Assembly (NCBI GenBank): GCA_965230565.1
Contig: CBDDLH010000014.1
Span: 162,777 to 226,776, forward strand
Source: BCD1 sp965230565
GTDB lineage: Bacteria; Bacteroidota; Bacteroidia; Chitinophagales; Saprospiraceae
DNA length: 64,000 nucleotides
Direction of reading: 5' to 3'
The position numbers and the translations under genes were made by a program. This document shows positions 8,704-17,742 of this stretch, piece after piece. Numbering within the stretch: position 1 is the stretch's first letter; each line of letters opens with the position of its first letter. Under the pieces are notes generated by a model. The model was not told the DNA's origin. It searched no databases and saw only the letters and a list, made by a program, of their open reading frames with translations.

Positions 8704-10263
8704 ATGACACGACTTTTACCACAAAAAAAGACCACTATTCTCCTTTGGGGGATCGTCCTTGCCGCCATTTTGATTCGGACATTTTTCCTTTGGATAGGCC
8801 GGCCGGAATTTGTTGGCTGGTTCAATCATACCTATTATTATTTTGTGGAAACCAGAGGGATTCTGGACAATGGAACGCTTCCTTACCCGGATATGCCGCT
8901 GCTCTTTTACCTCTATGCTGTCACAGCAAAAATATTGTCCTGGGGAGGCATGGAAGTTAATCGGGCCATTGTTAGCTCCACGAGATTTTGGATGTGTATT
9001 TTACCCTCCTTAATTCCTGTACCCGTTTATCTCACCTTCAAAAATATTTATAGGAACCCATCTTTGAACTGGCGAGTTTGGGCGCTTACCGGGATAAGTG
9101 CATTCCTGCCGCTAACCTTGTTACATCTACCTGAATTTTCTCAAAAAAACATTTTTGGTATTTTACTAATGGCGTTGTTAATGTATCAATCCAGAGAATT
9201 GCTGGAGCATTATAACATTAAAAAACTGGGAGGAGCCATTATTATTTTTCTGCTGATCGTTTTGACCCATTTTGGAACTACCGGGGCGGCAGTACTTTTC
9301 ATGATTTCTTTGGTTTCTGCCGTACTTGTACAAAAGAAGGATTTAAAATTAAAATTTAGTGTGATTTTCATTGGAGTCCTTTTACCGCTGATCACTATTG
9401 GTTTGGTTTATGTTTTGGATGTTCAGCGTTTTAACCGGATTTTTTACTACCTCAAGGGGTCGTTCCATGCTTCTTTTATTGGAACGCTCTTTTTACCGGA
9501 AGCGGAAATGACAGAAAAATTGATGGTGATAACAGGAGTGTTGGCATCCATTTTTTTAATTGGCTTCTTTTATTCCATTTTTCGAAGAAACAGTTCCAAA
9601 ATCTCCTTTGCAGATAAGATTTTCTGGTTGGGTAATATTTTATTTAGCTTTCTGTTGATATTGCCGGTTTACGATCAATTGCTGATGGCTCGCTTTGTGC
9701 TGTTTTTGAGTCTGCCGATGTTGATTGTCATATCGTATATTTTTGAATATGGAAGCTGGAGAAACCGGATAAAAAACGGGTTGACCCTTGTGTTGGTTTT
9801 GGGAACGTTATTGATGGGATTCGGAGAATATATGTCCAGACAAATGCATAACCAAAACAAGGAGCAGGTGTTTGAGCAATTTACAACTATGAAAAACTCG
9901 ACGGCCTTTACGGAAAATGATCTCATTTTGACTGTAAATGGAGCGGAGCATTTGAGCAATTGGTTTCTTGGTACTAAATCTGGAGTGATTACTGCATTTA
10001 ATCGTAATGATTTCAAAAAATATGATAATATTTATCTGTGCAATCCAATTGAAGGACAACTCAATTTTACAAATATTGAAGGTAAAAGGGCCGATAATGA
10101 AAGGGACCGTTACCTGTTCATGATGCGTAATATTCCCCGACCAGAGAATGCTGTGACGATTTTTGAATCGGAATTTATTCAGTTGTTAAAAATTGAAGAA
10201 GCTCCAAAAGAATGGGAATATGATGCTGAGGGTAATTGGGTGGGTTATGGAGAAAAAGGTTAA
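8704..10263 (+). CDS. Polytopic membrane protein, GT-C glycosyltransferase-like
   Basis: The 519-residue protein has about 10-12 hydrophobic helices between residues 12 and 385, followed by a soluble C-terminal part of about 130 residues. The first loop after helix 1 is acidic and aromatic (FVETRGILDNGTLPYPDMP near 47), as in lipid-sugar-dependent GT-C transferases, whose first loop carries catalytic acids. The sequence is otherwise not one I recognise. The likely role, transfer of a sugar from a polyprenyl-phosphate carrier at the membrane, is inference. The ATG at 8704 starts the only full-length frame. The HAD phosphatase gene at 10287 follows after 23 nt and may be cotranscribed. Confidence 0.65.
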   Translation: MTRLLPQKKTTILLWGIVLAAILIRTFFLWIGRPEFVGWFNHTYYYFVETRGILDNGTLPYPDMPLLFYLYAVTAKILSWGGMEVNRAIVSSTRFWMCILPSLIPVPVYLTFKNIYRNPSLNWRVWALTGISAFLPLTLLHLPEFSQKNIFGILLMALLMYQSRELLEHYNIKKLGGAIIIFLLIVLTHFGTTGAAVLFMISLVSAVLVQKKDLKLKFSVIFIGVLLPLITIGLVYVLDVQRFNRIFYYLKGSFHASFIGTLFLPEAEMTEKLMVITGVLASIFLIGFFYSIFRRNSSKISFADKIFWLGNILFSFLLILPVYDQLLMARFVLFLSLPMLIVISYIFEYGSWRNRIKNGLTLVLVLGTLLMGFGEYMSRQMHNQNKEQVFEQFTTMKNSTAFTENDLILTVNGAEHLSNWFLGTKSGVITAFNRNDFKKYDNIYLCNPIEGQLNFTNIEGKRADNERDRYLFMMRNIPRPENAVTIFESEFIQLLKIEEAPKEWEYDAEGNWVGYGEKG

Positions 10264-10286
10264 ATCACCGTAAATCACTTTAAGTA

Positions 10287-10964
10287 ATGAATTTCATAAT
10301 CTTCGACATCGACGGTACACTTACCAACACCATGCCGGTAGAAGACAAGTGTTTTTTCAAAGCATTTGAACTCATCTTCGGTCTGGATATCACCGACCAG
10401 AACTGGGCTGATTTCAAAAATGTTACGGATTGGGGTATCACGGAGGAAATAATGGAAAAGAACTTTAATCGGCTGCCCAGCGAACTGGAATACAACGCCT
10501 TAATCGATACGTTTCTCACGTTGCTGAAAGCCGAAAAATCAAAGAATGACCATCAGTTTAGCGAAGTTCCGGGAGCAAGTCAATTCCTGGCAAACCTGGA
10601 TAGCCGCCCTGATATTGCACTGGGATTTGCCACCGGTTCCTGGAGTCATTCTGCCAGGATAAAACTCGAAACTATTGGTATAAATGTCGACCAGTATGCT
10701 TTTTCCAACAGTGATCACTTTAAATCCAGGGAGGATATCACCTTGCATACGATTGAACAATTAAAACAAAAAAACGGGAACGCTCCCGGACAAATTGTCT
10801 ATTTCGGAGATGGCATCTGGGATTTCAAAGCCTGCCAAAATCTGGGGATAGGGTTTATCGGAATTGATGCCAATGGAAATAATAAACTGAAGTCCATTGG
10901 TGCAAAAGTTGTTTTCAAAAATTATCTTGATCAGGAGGCTGTTTTGAAGGCCATTGCAATGTGA
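10287..10964 (+). CDS. HAD-superfamily phosphatase
   Basis: The 225-residue protein carries HAD motif I as FDIDGTLTNT with nucleophile D8 and acid D10, a helical cap (about 18-85), motif II at FATGSWS near 115, and motif IV at YFGDGIWDFKA near 175, including the two acidic residues. It is cytoplasmic and probably dephosphorylates a small sugar phosphate or nucleotide; the substrate is unknown. It is only weakly similar to the HAD protein at 1418, so the two are not recent duplicates. It lies 23 nt after the membrane protein at 8704 and is followed by a large palindromic element. Confidence 0.8.
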   Translation: MNFIIFDIDGTLTNTMPVEDKCFFKAFELIFGLDITDQNWADFKNVTDWGITEEIMEKNFNRLPSELEYNALIDTFLTLLKAEKSKNDHQFSEVPGASQFLANLDSRPDIALGFATGSWSHSARIKLETIGINVDQYAFSNSDHFKSREDITLHTIEQLKQKNGNAPGQIVYFGDGIWDFKACQNLGIGFIGIDANGNNKLKSIGAKVVFKNYLDQEAVLKAIAM

Positions 10965-11053
10965 CAGGCGTTAAAAAACCGTTAAGCACCTTGTTAGGAG
11001 AAAATTTATTGCCATAATCGGTAGTTTGAATTTATGTTATCTGCTCAAATGTT

Positions 11054-11237
11054 GTAACTATTCAGCATGCCTCCAAAATCAGGCTGAGGCTGAGGCTAAG
11101 GCTGAGGAAAGCATACTGTTTTGAAAACATTTTTTCGTATAATCTCCAAAAGAGGAATAAATATTTGGGGATTCGGGTATAAAAACCTTAGCCTTAGCCT
11201 CCTCCTTAGCCTAAATTCAGCTATGCTGAATAGTTAC
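11054..11237. repeat. 184-bp imperfect palindrome with GGCTGA/GGCTAA hexamer arms
   Basis: Perfect 15-bp inverted ends (11054-11068 and 11223-11237) enclose a run of GAGGCT/AAGGCT hexamers on the left (11081-11107) and its complementary CTTAGC/CTCAGC-type run on the right (about 11187-11211), with about 80 nt of A/T-rich centre. The element could fold into one long stem. It has the build of a small non-autonomous mobile element or a large stem-loop repeat. No protein is encoded. Confidence 0.7.
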
Positions 11238-11263
11238 CAAATGTTAATCAAACTACTCCGGAA

Positions 11264-11818
11264 ATGAAAATTATTTATCACGCCAATATCGGGATTCTTT
11301 TAGCAACATTTTTGATGTTCGCAGACGCTTTTACCACGATGCCGGACCCTGTCGAGGATTATTCTAAATATACGGTAAGTGGGCAAATTGAATACACCGG
11401 CAGATATTGCGGAGGAGCGCCTCCACCTCAAAGGCTGTTGGAGAATATTAGGAAAAAAAAGCCCCGGGCCGGCTTTAAACTGTACATACGCGCAGGAAAT
11501 ATGAACGATAGCAGGGCTCCCATTATCGATTCAACCATGACGGATGAACATGGGCGATTTATCTTTCATTTACCTCCGGGGGATTATGTGTTGTTGTCTT
11601 CATACCATAAAAACAGGGAAATATTTACTACCTGGAGAAATGATGACTACATTAGGATTTCAGACAGGAATTGTCTGGAAAAGTGGTGGCGCGATGGATT
11701 GGCAAAATTTTCTGTCAGGAACCAACCTGTTGATGATATTTACCTCCACTTCCAGAAACAATGTTTCCTTCCCTTGGGCGTACCTTGTCTGGTTTACAAG
11801 GGGCCTTTTCCTCCATAA
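11264..11818 (+). CDS. Exported protein with carboxypeptidase-regulatory-like beta-sandwich
   Basis: The 184-residue protein starts with a hydrophobic signal-like segment (residues 8-22). It then shows a pattern seen in CarboxypepD_reg-like or transthyretin-like domains: a TVSGQIEYTG strand, a substitution loop rich in basic residues (about 55-72), and DEHGRFIFHLPPGDYVLLSSYH (about 93-114). Two Cys pairs are present (near 45 and late in the chain), so a periplasmic disulfide is possible. No function is known. A 15-bp repeat end of the palindrome lies 27 nt before the ATG. Confidence 0.6.
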   Translation: MKIIYHANIGILLATFLMFADAFTTMPDPVEDYSKYTVSGQIEYTGRYCGGAPPPQRLLENIRKKKPRAGFKLYIRAGNMNDSRAPIIDSTMTDEHGRFIFHLPPGDYVLLSSYHKNREIFTTWRNDDYIRISDRNCLEKWWRDGLAKFSVRNQPVDDIYLHFQKQCFLPLGVPCLVYKGPFPP

Positions 11819-12498
11819 ACTTCGATACCTGCCTTACTTCGACAGCAGGCAAGGTTCATTATGGGATATTCAATACCTGCCTGCTGACCTCAGGGAGGCA
11901 GGATCGTTATTCTGCCCTACTTCACAAAAAAAGGCAGGACCTTTAGAAAAGATCCTGCCAGTTTTTGGGTACAAAGCAATTCGAGAGCGCATTTTCCATT
12001 TGGCAAAATTTTACATCTTCACGAGAGTTTTCATTTGTTTCAGAGAAATGTTTTTTAGAAAGTAGTTTGATAAATACTCGCTTTGCCCTCGATAATATAA
12101 ATGTAACATTAAGAATGCACGGGTACAATTCAAATGATTCACGAGGGGCTTAGAGCGGGTGAATTGATGATCTGAGTTAGTGAATTAAGGATGAAAAAGT
12201 CCGGAATTGTTTCTGATGGAATTGCTATGGAAAGGTTTGGTTGTTTTTAGGGAATATACACTTCAAAATAGGGCAGGGTTTTTGGTTTGCGAATAAGTCT
12301 TAAATGGTTGGAATTCTTTTGGGTTTCTTTTATCTTAAGGGGAATTCAGTTGCTCTTGCTTTTTTCGGAATCCTAAGATCCGGTGAAGTTTAAAATATTA
12401 GAATAAATGCGTTGATATCTTCTTTTTAAGAGTTAAAAACAATTGTGTTTTTAAATGAGAAGCACTTGGTATACCCCTTCTTTCGGTAAATAGAAAAA
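11819..12498. other. 680-bp spacer with dispersed-repeat phrases, no gene seen
   Basis: The left part (about 11822-11960) consists of CCTGCC / GGCAGG phrases in both orientations that can pair with each other, and a similar phrase appears at 32131-32164. The remaining DNA is A/T-rich with many stops in all frames. Open frames here translate to low-complexity sequence with no domain. A promoter for the lipoprotein gene at 12499 must lie near its end, but I cannot place it. Confidence 0.5.
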
Positions 12499-13251
12499 AT
12501 GAAAATGAAAAATTCAATCTTTCTTCTTCTGATAGTTCTAATTATCCTTTCTTTCTCAAAATGTCAAAAAGACCCTCCCATACCACCGGGGCCTCATTTT
12601 GAGTTTACAGATTTCTTAATAATTGACACTACAGAGTATTTAAATATCAATTTTTTTGATCCGGGAATTGACGTCAGTTTATGGTGGAGCGCTCAATTTT
12701 CATTGGATTTGAACGAAGATGAACAACCAGATCTTTCTTTTGACCTATATGAAAGAGCGTTCTTAAATGGAGGATTCTACCAGCATTATAGATTTGAATC
12801 GATGGACCCGAGTTGTACAGTAATTGGAACATTCAAACCAGACTCAGTTGCCAGATGGAATATATATGACGAAGAAGAGGTTGAACATTGGTTTACCATA
12901 TTGTTCGACCCGGCAGATTCAATAAATTATGACACCCTCCTGTCTCTTGAACCACAGCATATAATTGAGCTTCCAGTTTTACGAATAGGCGATACTTTGG
13001 CAGTAGATGATATTTATGAATATGTAGAGGGCGTTGATTATCTTTTCCGAAATAGAGAGTCTGATTGGTCCGCTCCCTGGTTTGACCTTACTTCAACTAC
13101 GGATATTGTTCAAGGTGTCTGGAATAGCCATCAAACTGGTTATGTAGGATTCAAAATATCCGGGCAGAATTCTAATACCATTGGGTGGTTTAAAGTTGTC
13201 ATTGCAGGTAATAATTTTAGAATTGAAAAGGTAACCTATGTAGAATATTGA
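12499..13251 (+). CDS. Putative exported lipoprotein of unknown function
   Basis: The 250-residue protein begins with a strongly hydrophobic segment ending at C22 (SFSKC), which could be a relaxed Bacteroidota lipobox, followed by a Pro/charged linker. The mature part is acidic and beta-rich, with repeated short strands, including DLNEDEQPDLSFDLYE near 69. That segment is reminiscent of a calcium-binding acidic loop, but no exact EF-hand or thrombospondin type 3 repeat is present. I do not recognise the family. It stands alone between a long spacer and the tRNA terminator. Confidence 0.6.
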   Translation: MKMKNSIFLLLIVLIILSFSKCQKDPPIPPGPHFEFTDFLIIDTTEYLNINFFDPGIDVSLWWSAQFSLDLNEDEQPDLSFDLYERAFLNGGFYQHYRFESMDPSCTVIGTFKPDSVARWNIYDEEEVEHWFTILFDPADSINYDTLLSLEPQHIIELPVLRIGDTLAVDDIYEYVEGVDYLFRNRESDWSAPWFDLTSTTDIVQGVWNSHQTGYVGFKISGQNSNTIGWFKVVIAGNNFRIEKVTYVEY

Positions 13252-13303
13252 TATATAAGGATGATCATGTGGAGATGTATGTTTATGATTTAACAAGAGT
13301 GGA

Positions 13304-13335
13304 CAAAAAAAGCCCGGCAATCGCCGGGCTTTTTT
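13304..13335. terminator. Bidirectional rho-independent terminator
   Basis: A perfect 8-bp GC-rich stem (AGCCCGGC 13311-13318 with GCCGGGCT 13323-13330) has a 4-nt loop, an A7 run on the left and a T6 run on the right. On the minus strand it starts 1 nt after the tRNA 3' end, and on the plus strand it ends the lipoprotein transcript. Confidence 0.9.
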
Positions 13336-13336
13336 G

Positions 13337-13410
13337 CGGTAACGATGGGACTTGAACCCACAACTTGAGGATAGACAATCCCCTGCTCTACCAAATTGAA
13401 CTACGCCACC
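13337..13410 (-). tRNA. tRNA-Asp (GTC), atypical
   Basis: The minus strand folds into a full cloverleaf. The acceptor stem GGTGGCG/CGTTACC has two G-U pairs. The D-arm GTTC/GAGC encloses the GG-containing loop. The anticodon stem GGGGA/TCCTC encloses TTGTCTA, and the T-arm GTGGG/CCCAT encloses TTCAAGT. The anticodon GTC (13374-13376) and discriminator G73 both fit aspartate. CCA is not encoded. Position 37 is T instead of a purine, and T32 can pair with A38, which would shrink the loop to five bases. It may be a minor or decaying gene. Confidence 0.7.
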
Positions 13411-13628
13411 GTTTTTTAAGATTCACCTCTAAAAGGCATTTTGAGCAAGGAAAGTTCCAGTAATGAAAATTTATTTAAAAAAAGAGACTGTCTCAAAAAA
13501 GATAGCAAGAATTCATTTCCTAATTTTGACCAACAAATCAGTTTTTATCTGTTTGATCGGTTGGATCTGTGTTCTATTATTTGTTCATTTTTTCTGGATT
13601 TGAAAAAAGTGTTTCATTTGATTTGAGG

Positions 13629-13702
13629 TGGAGGAACCAAGGAAAACTGGAAAATTGGATTTTGGAGAAGCTTCCAGTTTCCAATCTCCCAAGTTCCTCT
13701 AC
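13629..13702. repeat. Inverted phrase repeat, GGAAAACTGG / CCAGTTTCC
   Basis: A GAGGAAC...GGAAAACTGG phrase is followed about 25 nt later by its imperfect reverse complement, CTTCCAGTTTCC...GTTCCTC. Similar GGAAAGTTGG/CCAATCTTCC phrases occur at about 31290-31350. The rest of the 13411-13707 spacer holds no gene that I can see. Confidence 0.5.
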
Positions 13703-13707
13703 GCATT

Positions 13708-14304
13708 CTACCTCGTAGCATACTGCTTTTTTACCGATTTGAAATTCTCCTTTGTCACATCCTCTCCCGTTGACAAGTGATGCTCAATAGCGATAAAATA
13801 ATCCTCGATCAGTTTGGTAAACTGTTTCTTCATCATGCCTCCCATAAAGGCAGGTTTTGTTCTCAAGGTTCCGTTAAAAACAATCTTACTGGAGTTGTCC
13901 GTTATCGGAACTACTTTCCAATATCCGCGAGTATTGTCATAATCGAGTGGAAATTTTCCTACCTGATAAATCGTATTGGTGAAAGCAAAATTCTCCGGAT
14001 CGTAATCGATCATTTTCTCCTTAAGGTACTGAGTGTGCTTTTCATTGAAATAACAAACTCTTTCTGCACCTTCACCGGCTTTCAAAGTGCCGTTGATATA
14101 ATTGGATTCAATAATCCTCGGATGTGATTTGGCAATGGCGCCATAATCTTCCCCAAGAATGGCCCAGATTTTTTCCGCAGAAAAGGGAAGAATTTTTTCG
14201 GCAGACAGTGTTTTTACCTTCTTGGTTGTTTCCTGAGCAAATGTTGTTGTTGAAAAACCAAACAATAAAACGGCTAAAACAGATAATTTAATTAGATACT
14301 TCAT
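13708..14304 (-). CDS. Exported SRPBCC-family (polyketide-cyclase-like) protein
   Basis: The 198-residue protein has a clear signal peptide ending before Q24 (TFA/QE). The mature domain has the helix-grip order: LPFSAEKIWAILGEDYGAI near 42, an NGTLKAGEGAERVC strand pair, WKVVP and KIVFNGTLRTKP strands, and a long C-terminal helix with MMKKQFTKLIEDYFIAIEHHL. Such domains bind hydrophobic ligands, and the exported location suggests a periplasmic binding role. It is followed upstream by the same-strand AraC gene (80 nt gap), which may control it; that link is inference from position only. Confidence 0.75.
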   Translation of the reverse strand: MKYLIKLSVLAVLLFGFSTTTFAQETTKKVKTLSAEKILPFSAEKIWAILGEDYGAIAKSHPRIIESNYINGTLKAGEGAERVCYFNEKHTQYLKEKMIDYDPENFAFTNTIYQVGKFPLDYDNTRGYWKVVPITDNSSKIVFNGTLRTKPAFMGGMMKKQFTKLIEDYFIAIEHHLSTGEDVTKENFKSVKKQYATR

Positions 14305-14384
14305 TTTGACTTAAGCATTTTGAGTGATCAAAAAAATATTAACACTGCAAAGATGAAGTCAAAATCACTCGTTCTTTTTGACGA

Positions 14385-15248
14385 TTAGTTCAGATTGTTG
14401 TTGATTTGGTTCAATCTGTAATTGGAAGGAGAATTACCGAATTCCTGTTTGAAGGATTTGGAAAAATGCGCCTGATCTGCGAAGCCGCAATCGTAGGCAA
14501 TATGGCTGATTTGAATGTCTGTTGTTAACAACATTTCTGCTGCTTTTTCGAGTTTTTTCGATTTTAAATAACTCGCTGGACTGTCATTAAATACCTTTTT
14601 GAACTCTCTTTTAAAGGAAGACAAACTCCTATTGGTCAATCCGGCCAGTTGTTCAACAGACAGGTCAGAATATATGTTGGCGTTGATGATCTCTTTGAAC
14701 TCATAGGTTTGCGGAGAGAATAGGGTGGACAGAATATCGTGCACTTGAGCCGCATACTCAGTTTTGGATAATAACAGGATCAGTTCTTTGAGTTTCAGAA
14801 TGAGTAATTCTTCATTGGCAAGCACCGGGTTTTCGAAATAAAATAGCAGGCTTTCAATATATTTTTGGATCATGACATCACCCTTAATTACCGCCATAGA
14901 GGTTTTCGGTAACTCGGATTTTGGTGCTTTCAAAAATTGTGGTAAACCGGTATCGTAAACCTTCTTTAATACTTCGGGATAAAAATGTACGGCCACCGCT
15001 TCCACTTGCCCATTGTCACCAGCTTCATAAAATTGTGAGTAGAAATTACCACACTTGAGCAGTACACCTTCATTTTTTTGGAGTTCCGCCGATTCAATAG
15101 CTCCCACTGATTTTTGCTTCCCGTCAATTACATAGAAAAAACATGCCTCATTATGCATGAAAGCAGGCATCGTCACCGGAGGAACAAGCACAGCTTTCTC
15201 AAATGACATCTTTTCAAAAAGATCAAAGGTTTTGTGTTCGACAATCAT
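14385..15248 (-). CDS. AraC-family transcriptional regulator
   Basis: The 287-residue protein has an N-terminal cupin-like sensing domain (about 1-160) and a C-terminal pair of helix-turn-helix motifs: DLSVEQLAGLTNRSLSSFKR near 206 and IQISHIAYDCGFADQAHFSK near 250, followed by the family signature FGNSPSNYR. It should bind DNA as a transcription activator on ligand binding. The ATG is at 15246-15248, with a TAACTTTA candidate -7 element about 14 nt upstream. The gene lies upstream of, and in the same direction as, the SRPBCC gene at 13708. It is unlike the AraC protein at 25272 in its sensing domain. Confidence 0.85.
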   Translation of the reverse strand: MIVEHKTFDLFEKMSFEKAVLVPPVTMPAFMHNEACFFYVIDGKQKSVGAIESAELQKNEGVLLKCGNFYSQFYEAGDNGQVEAVAVHFYPEVLKKVYDTGLPQFLKAPKSELPKTSMAVIKGDVMIQKYIESLLFYFENPVLANEELLILKLKELILLLSKTEYAAQVHDILSTLFSPQTYEFKEIINANIYSDLSVEQLAGLTNRSLSSFKREFKKVFNDSPASYLKSKKLEKAAEMLLTTDIQISHIAYDCGFADQAHFSKSFKQEFGNSPSNYRLNQINNNLN

Positions 15249-15344
15249 GGTCAGTTTTTCATGTAAAGTTACAGTAGAGGAGGGGGTAACCGTTTGTCAA
15301 ATTAGTCCAGTGTTTTGTTTGTTTGGACCAGGTTGCAATCTTCA

Positions 15345-15399
15345 GCCCACAGTCGTTCGCCGTAGGCCGTCAATCGTCCACCGTAAGCCGTCTACCGTT
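15345..15399. repeat. CCGTAGGCCGT / CCGTAAGCCGT phrase repeat
   Basis: A run of near-repeats of CCGTA(A/G)(G/T)CCGT with CCACCGT and CTACCGT variants fills the gap before the histidine kinase stop codon. A related run lies at 55150-55187. Confidence 0.7.
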
Positions 15400-15400
15400 C

Positions 15401-16564
15401 TCATCCTTTGGGTAATCTAATCGTAAAGGTTGATCCTTTATCTTCTTCAGAACTCTTTACGAATATCTTTCCGGAATGGTACTCTTCAATGATTCGTTTG
15501 GCGAGAGAAAGACCAAGTCCCCATCCACGGCTTTTGGTGGTGTAACCCGGTTTAAAGATCGTTTTGAATTTATTGGCAGGAATACCTTTGCCGGTATCGG
15601 TTAGGTCTATGTTTACAAACCTGTCATCTGTGGAGATCTTTGCGGAAATGTGTCCTTGTCCGCCCATGGCATCCAGAGCATTTCTAAGCAGGTTTTCAAT
15701 TACCCAGTCGAAAAGATGTTTGTTGATATTCACCTTGGTTTCTCCAGTACCCGGAGGCGGGAAGTCGAAGGTGACTTTACGCGGTGCTCTTTTCTGCATA
15801 TAGGTGCGGCACTCGTCAAGCTCTTCATATATATTGACACTCTCCAGTTTCGGAGCCGAACCGATTTTGGAAAACCTGTCGGCAACCAGATCCAATCTGC
15901 TCACGTCCTTTTCCAGTTCATCGGCAACCATGAGGACTTCTTCATCCTCTTCACGGATCATTTTGAGGTGTTCCACCCAGGCCATGATGGCAGAGATTGG
16001 AGTACCCAACTGGTGAGCAGTTTCTTTGGCCATACCCGCCCAGACCCTGTTTTGTTCAGCACGACGGGCAGAGTTCAGCGCCAGGTAACCGAACAGGACA
16101 AAGGAGCCAATGAGTAATAATTGAATGATTGGGAAAAACCGAAGTTGCCTGAGTATATTGGATTCTTTGTAATAAATCGAAAAGGCAAAACCTTTGATGG
16201 GTTCAAAACCGGCAGCTTGTAGTTTGGCCACTTCCTCTTTGAAGTAAGCTTCATTGCCTTCCAGTTCACGATCGAAATTAGCTACGTAATCAATACCGCC
16301 TCTTTCATTGACGATAATGGCCGGGATGGTGGTGTTGGAGCTGACGATAAACGTTTGAATCTCCAAACCGCAATAATCAATGTCTTCATTGTCGAAATCA
16401 GTAATATCCTCAATGGCCAGCAACCAAAGCTCCGCTTTTTTCTTTTCCTCTTCTGCCAGCTTACCAGCCAGGTAATTGGTATAGATCAGGGAAACGGCAA
16501 CGATGACCACTCCCAAAATTGCAAGGTATATTTTCCAGGTAGACTTCTTTCTGTAGATATCCAT
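15401..16564 (-). CDS. Membrane sensor histidine kinase
   Basis: The 387-residue protein has a transmembrane helix at about 12-32, a periplasmic sensing stretch to about 143, and a second helix at about 144-164. The kinase core follows, with H-box KETAHQLGTP and phospho-acceptor H184, N-box WVIENLLRNALDA, G1 DTGKGIP, F-box FKPGYTTK and G2 GWGLGLSLAKRI. It should autophosphorylate and pass the phosphate to a response regulator. No HAMP or PAS domain is recognisable. No receiver gene is adjacent, so it is an orphan; the lone receiver protein at 31466 or the sigma-54 regulator at 37437 are possible but unproven partners. Confidence 0.9.
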   Translation of the reverse strand: MDIYRKKSTWKIYLAILGVVIVAVSLIYTNYLAGKLAEEEKKKAELWLLAIEDITDFDNEDIDYCGLEIQTFIVSSNTTIPAIIVNERGGIDYVANFDRELEGNEAYFKEEVAKLQAAGFEPIKGFAFSIYYKESNILRQLRFFPIIQLLLIGSFVLFGYLALNSARRAEQNRVWAGMAKETAHQLGTPISAIMAWVEHLKMIREEDEEVLMVADELEKDVSRLDLVADRFSKIGSAPKLESVNIYEELDECRTYMQKRAPRKVTFDFPPPGTGETKVNINKHLFDWVIENLLRNALDAMGGQGHISAKISTDDRFVNIDLTDTGKGIPANKFKTIFKPGYTTKSRGWGLGLSLAKRIIEEYHSGKIFVKSSEEDKGSTFTIRLPKG

Positions 16565-16759
16565 ATAGGCTGTTAGCGTACGGTTTTCAATTCAAAGGTA
16601 GTGAAATTCAATTACGAATTAACCATTGGCCCGTAACTTTGTTTTGGGCAATGCCCAACAATGAATGTCAGGATTCTAGAAGGACGAATTGATCGCTCAT
16701 TATATGATTACCGGGTGAATGATTAACTTTACGTCCCGACTAATTTAAATTATGAAATC

Positions 16760-17669
16760 ATGATAAGAACGCTCATAATTGTACTTTTTGTTTTACCATT
16801 AACAGTTTTTAGCCAGGAAAAGGTTGAAGTCAAACGTGTTATTCAAACGATGTTTGAAGGCATGCATGAAAAAGATACCGCCAAAGTCAGGTCTGTTTTT
16901 GCCAAAGAAGTATTGTTACAGACCATCCCGGAAGACCGCCCTTCAGGAGCTGTGATCGAAACGGGTGATCTGGAAAAATTCATTGGTGGATTGGCTAGTA
17001 TTCCTCCGCATATTAAAATCGAAGAGCGTTTGTGGAACTATGACATCAACGTAGACGGACATCTCGCCACAGCCTGGACAGAATATACTTTTTTGATTAA
17101 CGACGAAATATCTCATTGCGGTGCCAATGCATTTCAATTGTTTAAAGATGCTTCGGGTTGGAAAATTACGAAGATCATTGATACCAGGAGCCAGTCGAAT
17201 TGCCGTACAGAGCCAGACGCGGTAATGAAAATTGCTGAATTACTGGACAACTGGCATAAAGCTGCGGCCGAAGCTGATGAAGATACTTTTTTCGGACAGT
17301 ATGACCCAAGATGCCATTTATCTGGGCACCGATAAAACGGAGCGTTGGTTAAGAGATGAATTGAAAGCATGGTCAGCCAAATACTTTGAACGGGAATCTG
17401 CCTGGGCCTTTAAACCTTTTGATCGTAATATTTATGTGTCTGAGGACGGCGATATGGCTTGGTGGGAAGAAAAATTAGATACCTGGATGGGTGTTTGCAT
17501 GGGGTCAGGAGTGTTATCTAAAACTTCCGAAGGATGGAAGATCAGACATTTCCACCTGAGCGTCACCATTGATAATGATAAAATTCAGGATTTCATTAAA
17601 CAAAAGCTAGAAGGGACTTTAGTCTGTTGCCCAAGAAATACTATTTTTCCAGAAAAAAAGTATTTCTAA
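16760..17669 (+). pseudogene. Exported two-domain SnoaL-like protein, frameshifted
   Basis: The first frame (16760-17335) encodes a signal peptide ending before Q19 (VFS/QE), a first NTF2/SnoaL-like domain and the start of a second (LLDNWHKAAAEADED). The second domain continues one frame later (SMTQDAIYLGTDKTERW ... GSGVLSKTSEGWKI ... NDKIQDF), as in SnoaL_3 proteins of about 290 residues. Removing one T from the T6 run at 17287-17292 joins the halves into a single protein of about 302 residues. These domains bind or act on small ligands, but no role can be assigned. The cause may be a sequencing error, a real mutation or slippage on the T run. A hairpin (17635-17643 with 17660-17668) overlaps the 3' end. 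Confidence 0.8.
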
Positions 17670-17683
17670 GCATAGTTTTAAAT

Positions 17684-17738
17684 AACCAGCGACCAGCAAC
17701 CAGCAACCGGTCACCACAACCAGCAACCAGCAACCAGA
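17684..17738. repeat. AACCAGC(A/G)ACCAG phrase repeat
   Basis: About six near-copies of the 7-mer CCAGCAA with small variations lie directly upstream of the FemAB-like ATG at 17743. The same phrase occurs at 20050, 41090, 41300 and 53767. Confidence 0.8.
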
Positions 17739-17742
17739 ATCC

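Noticed and set aside
12072..12498. Small open frames upstream of the lipoprotein gene
   Set aside because: All are short, lie in repeat-rich or A/T-rich sequence, and have no start context or domain.
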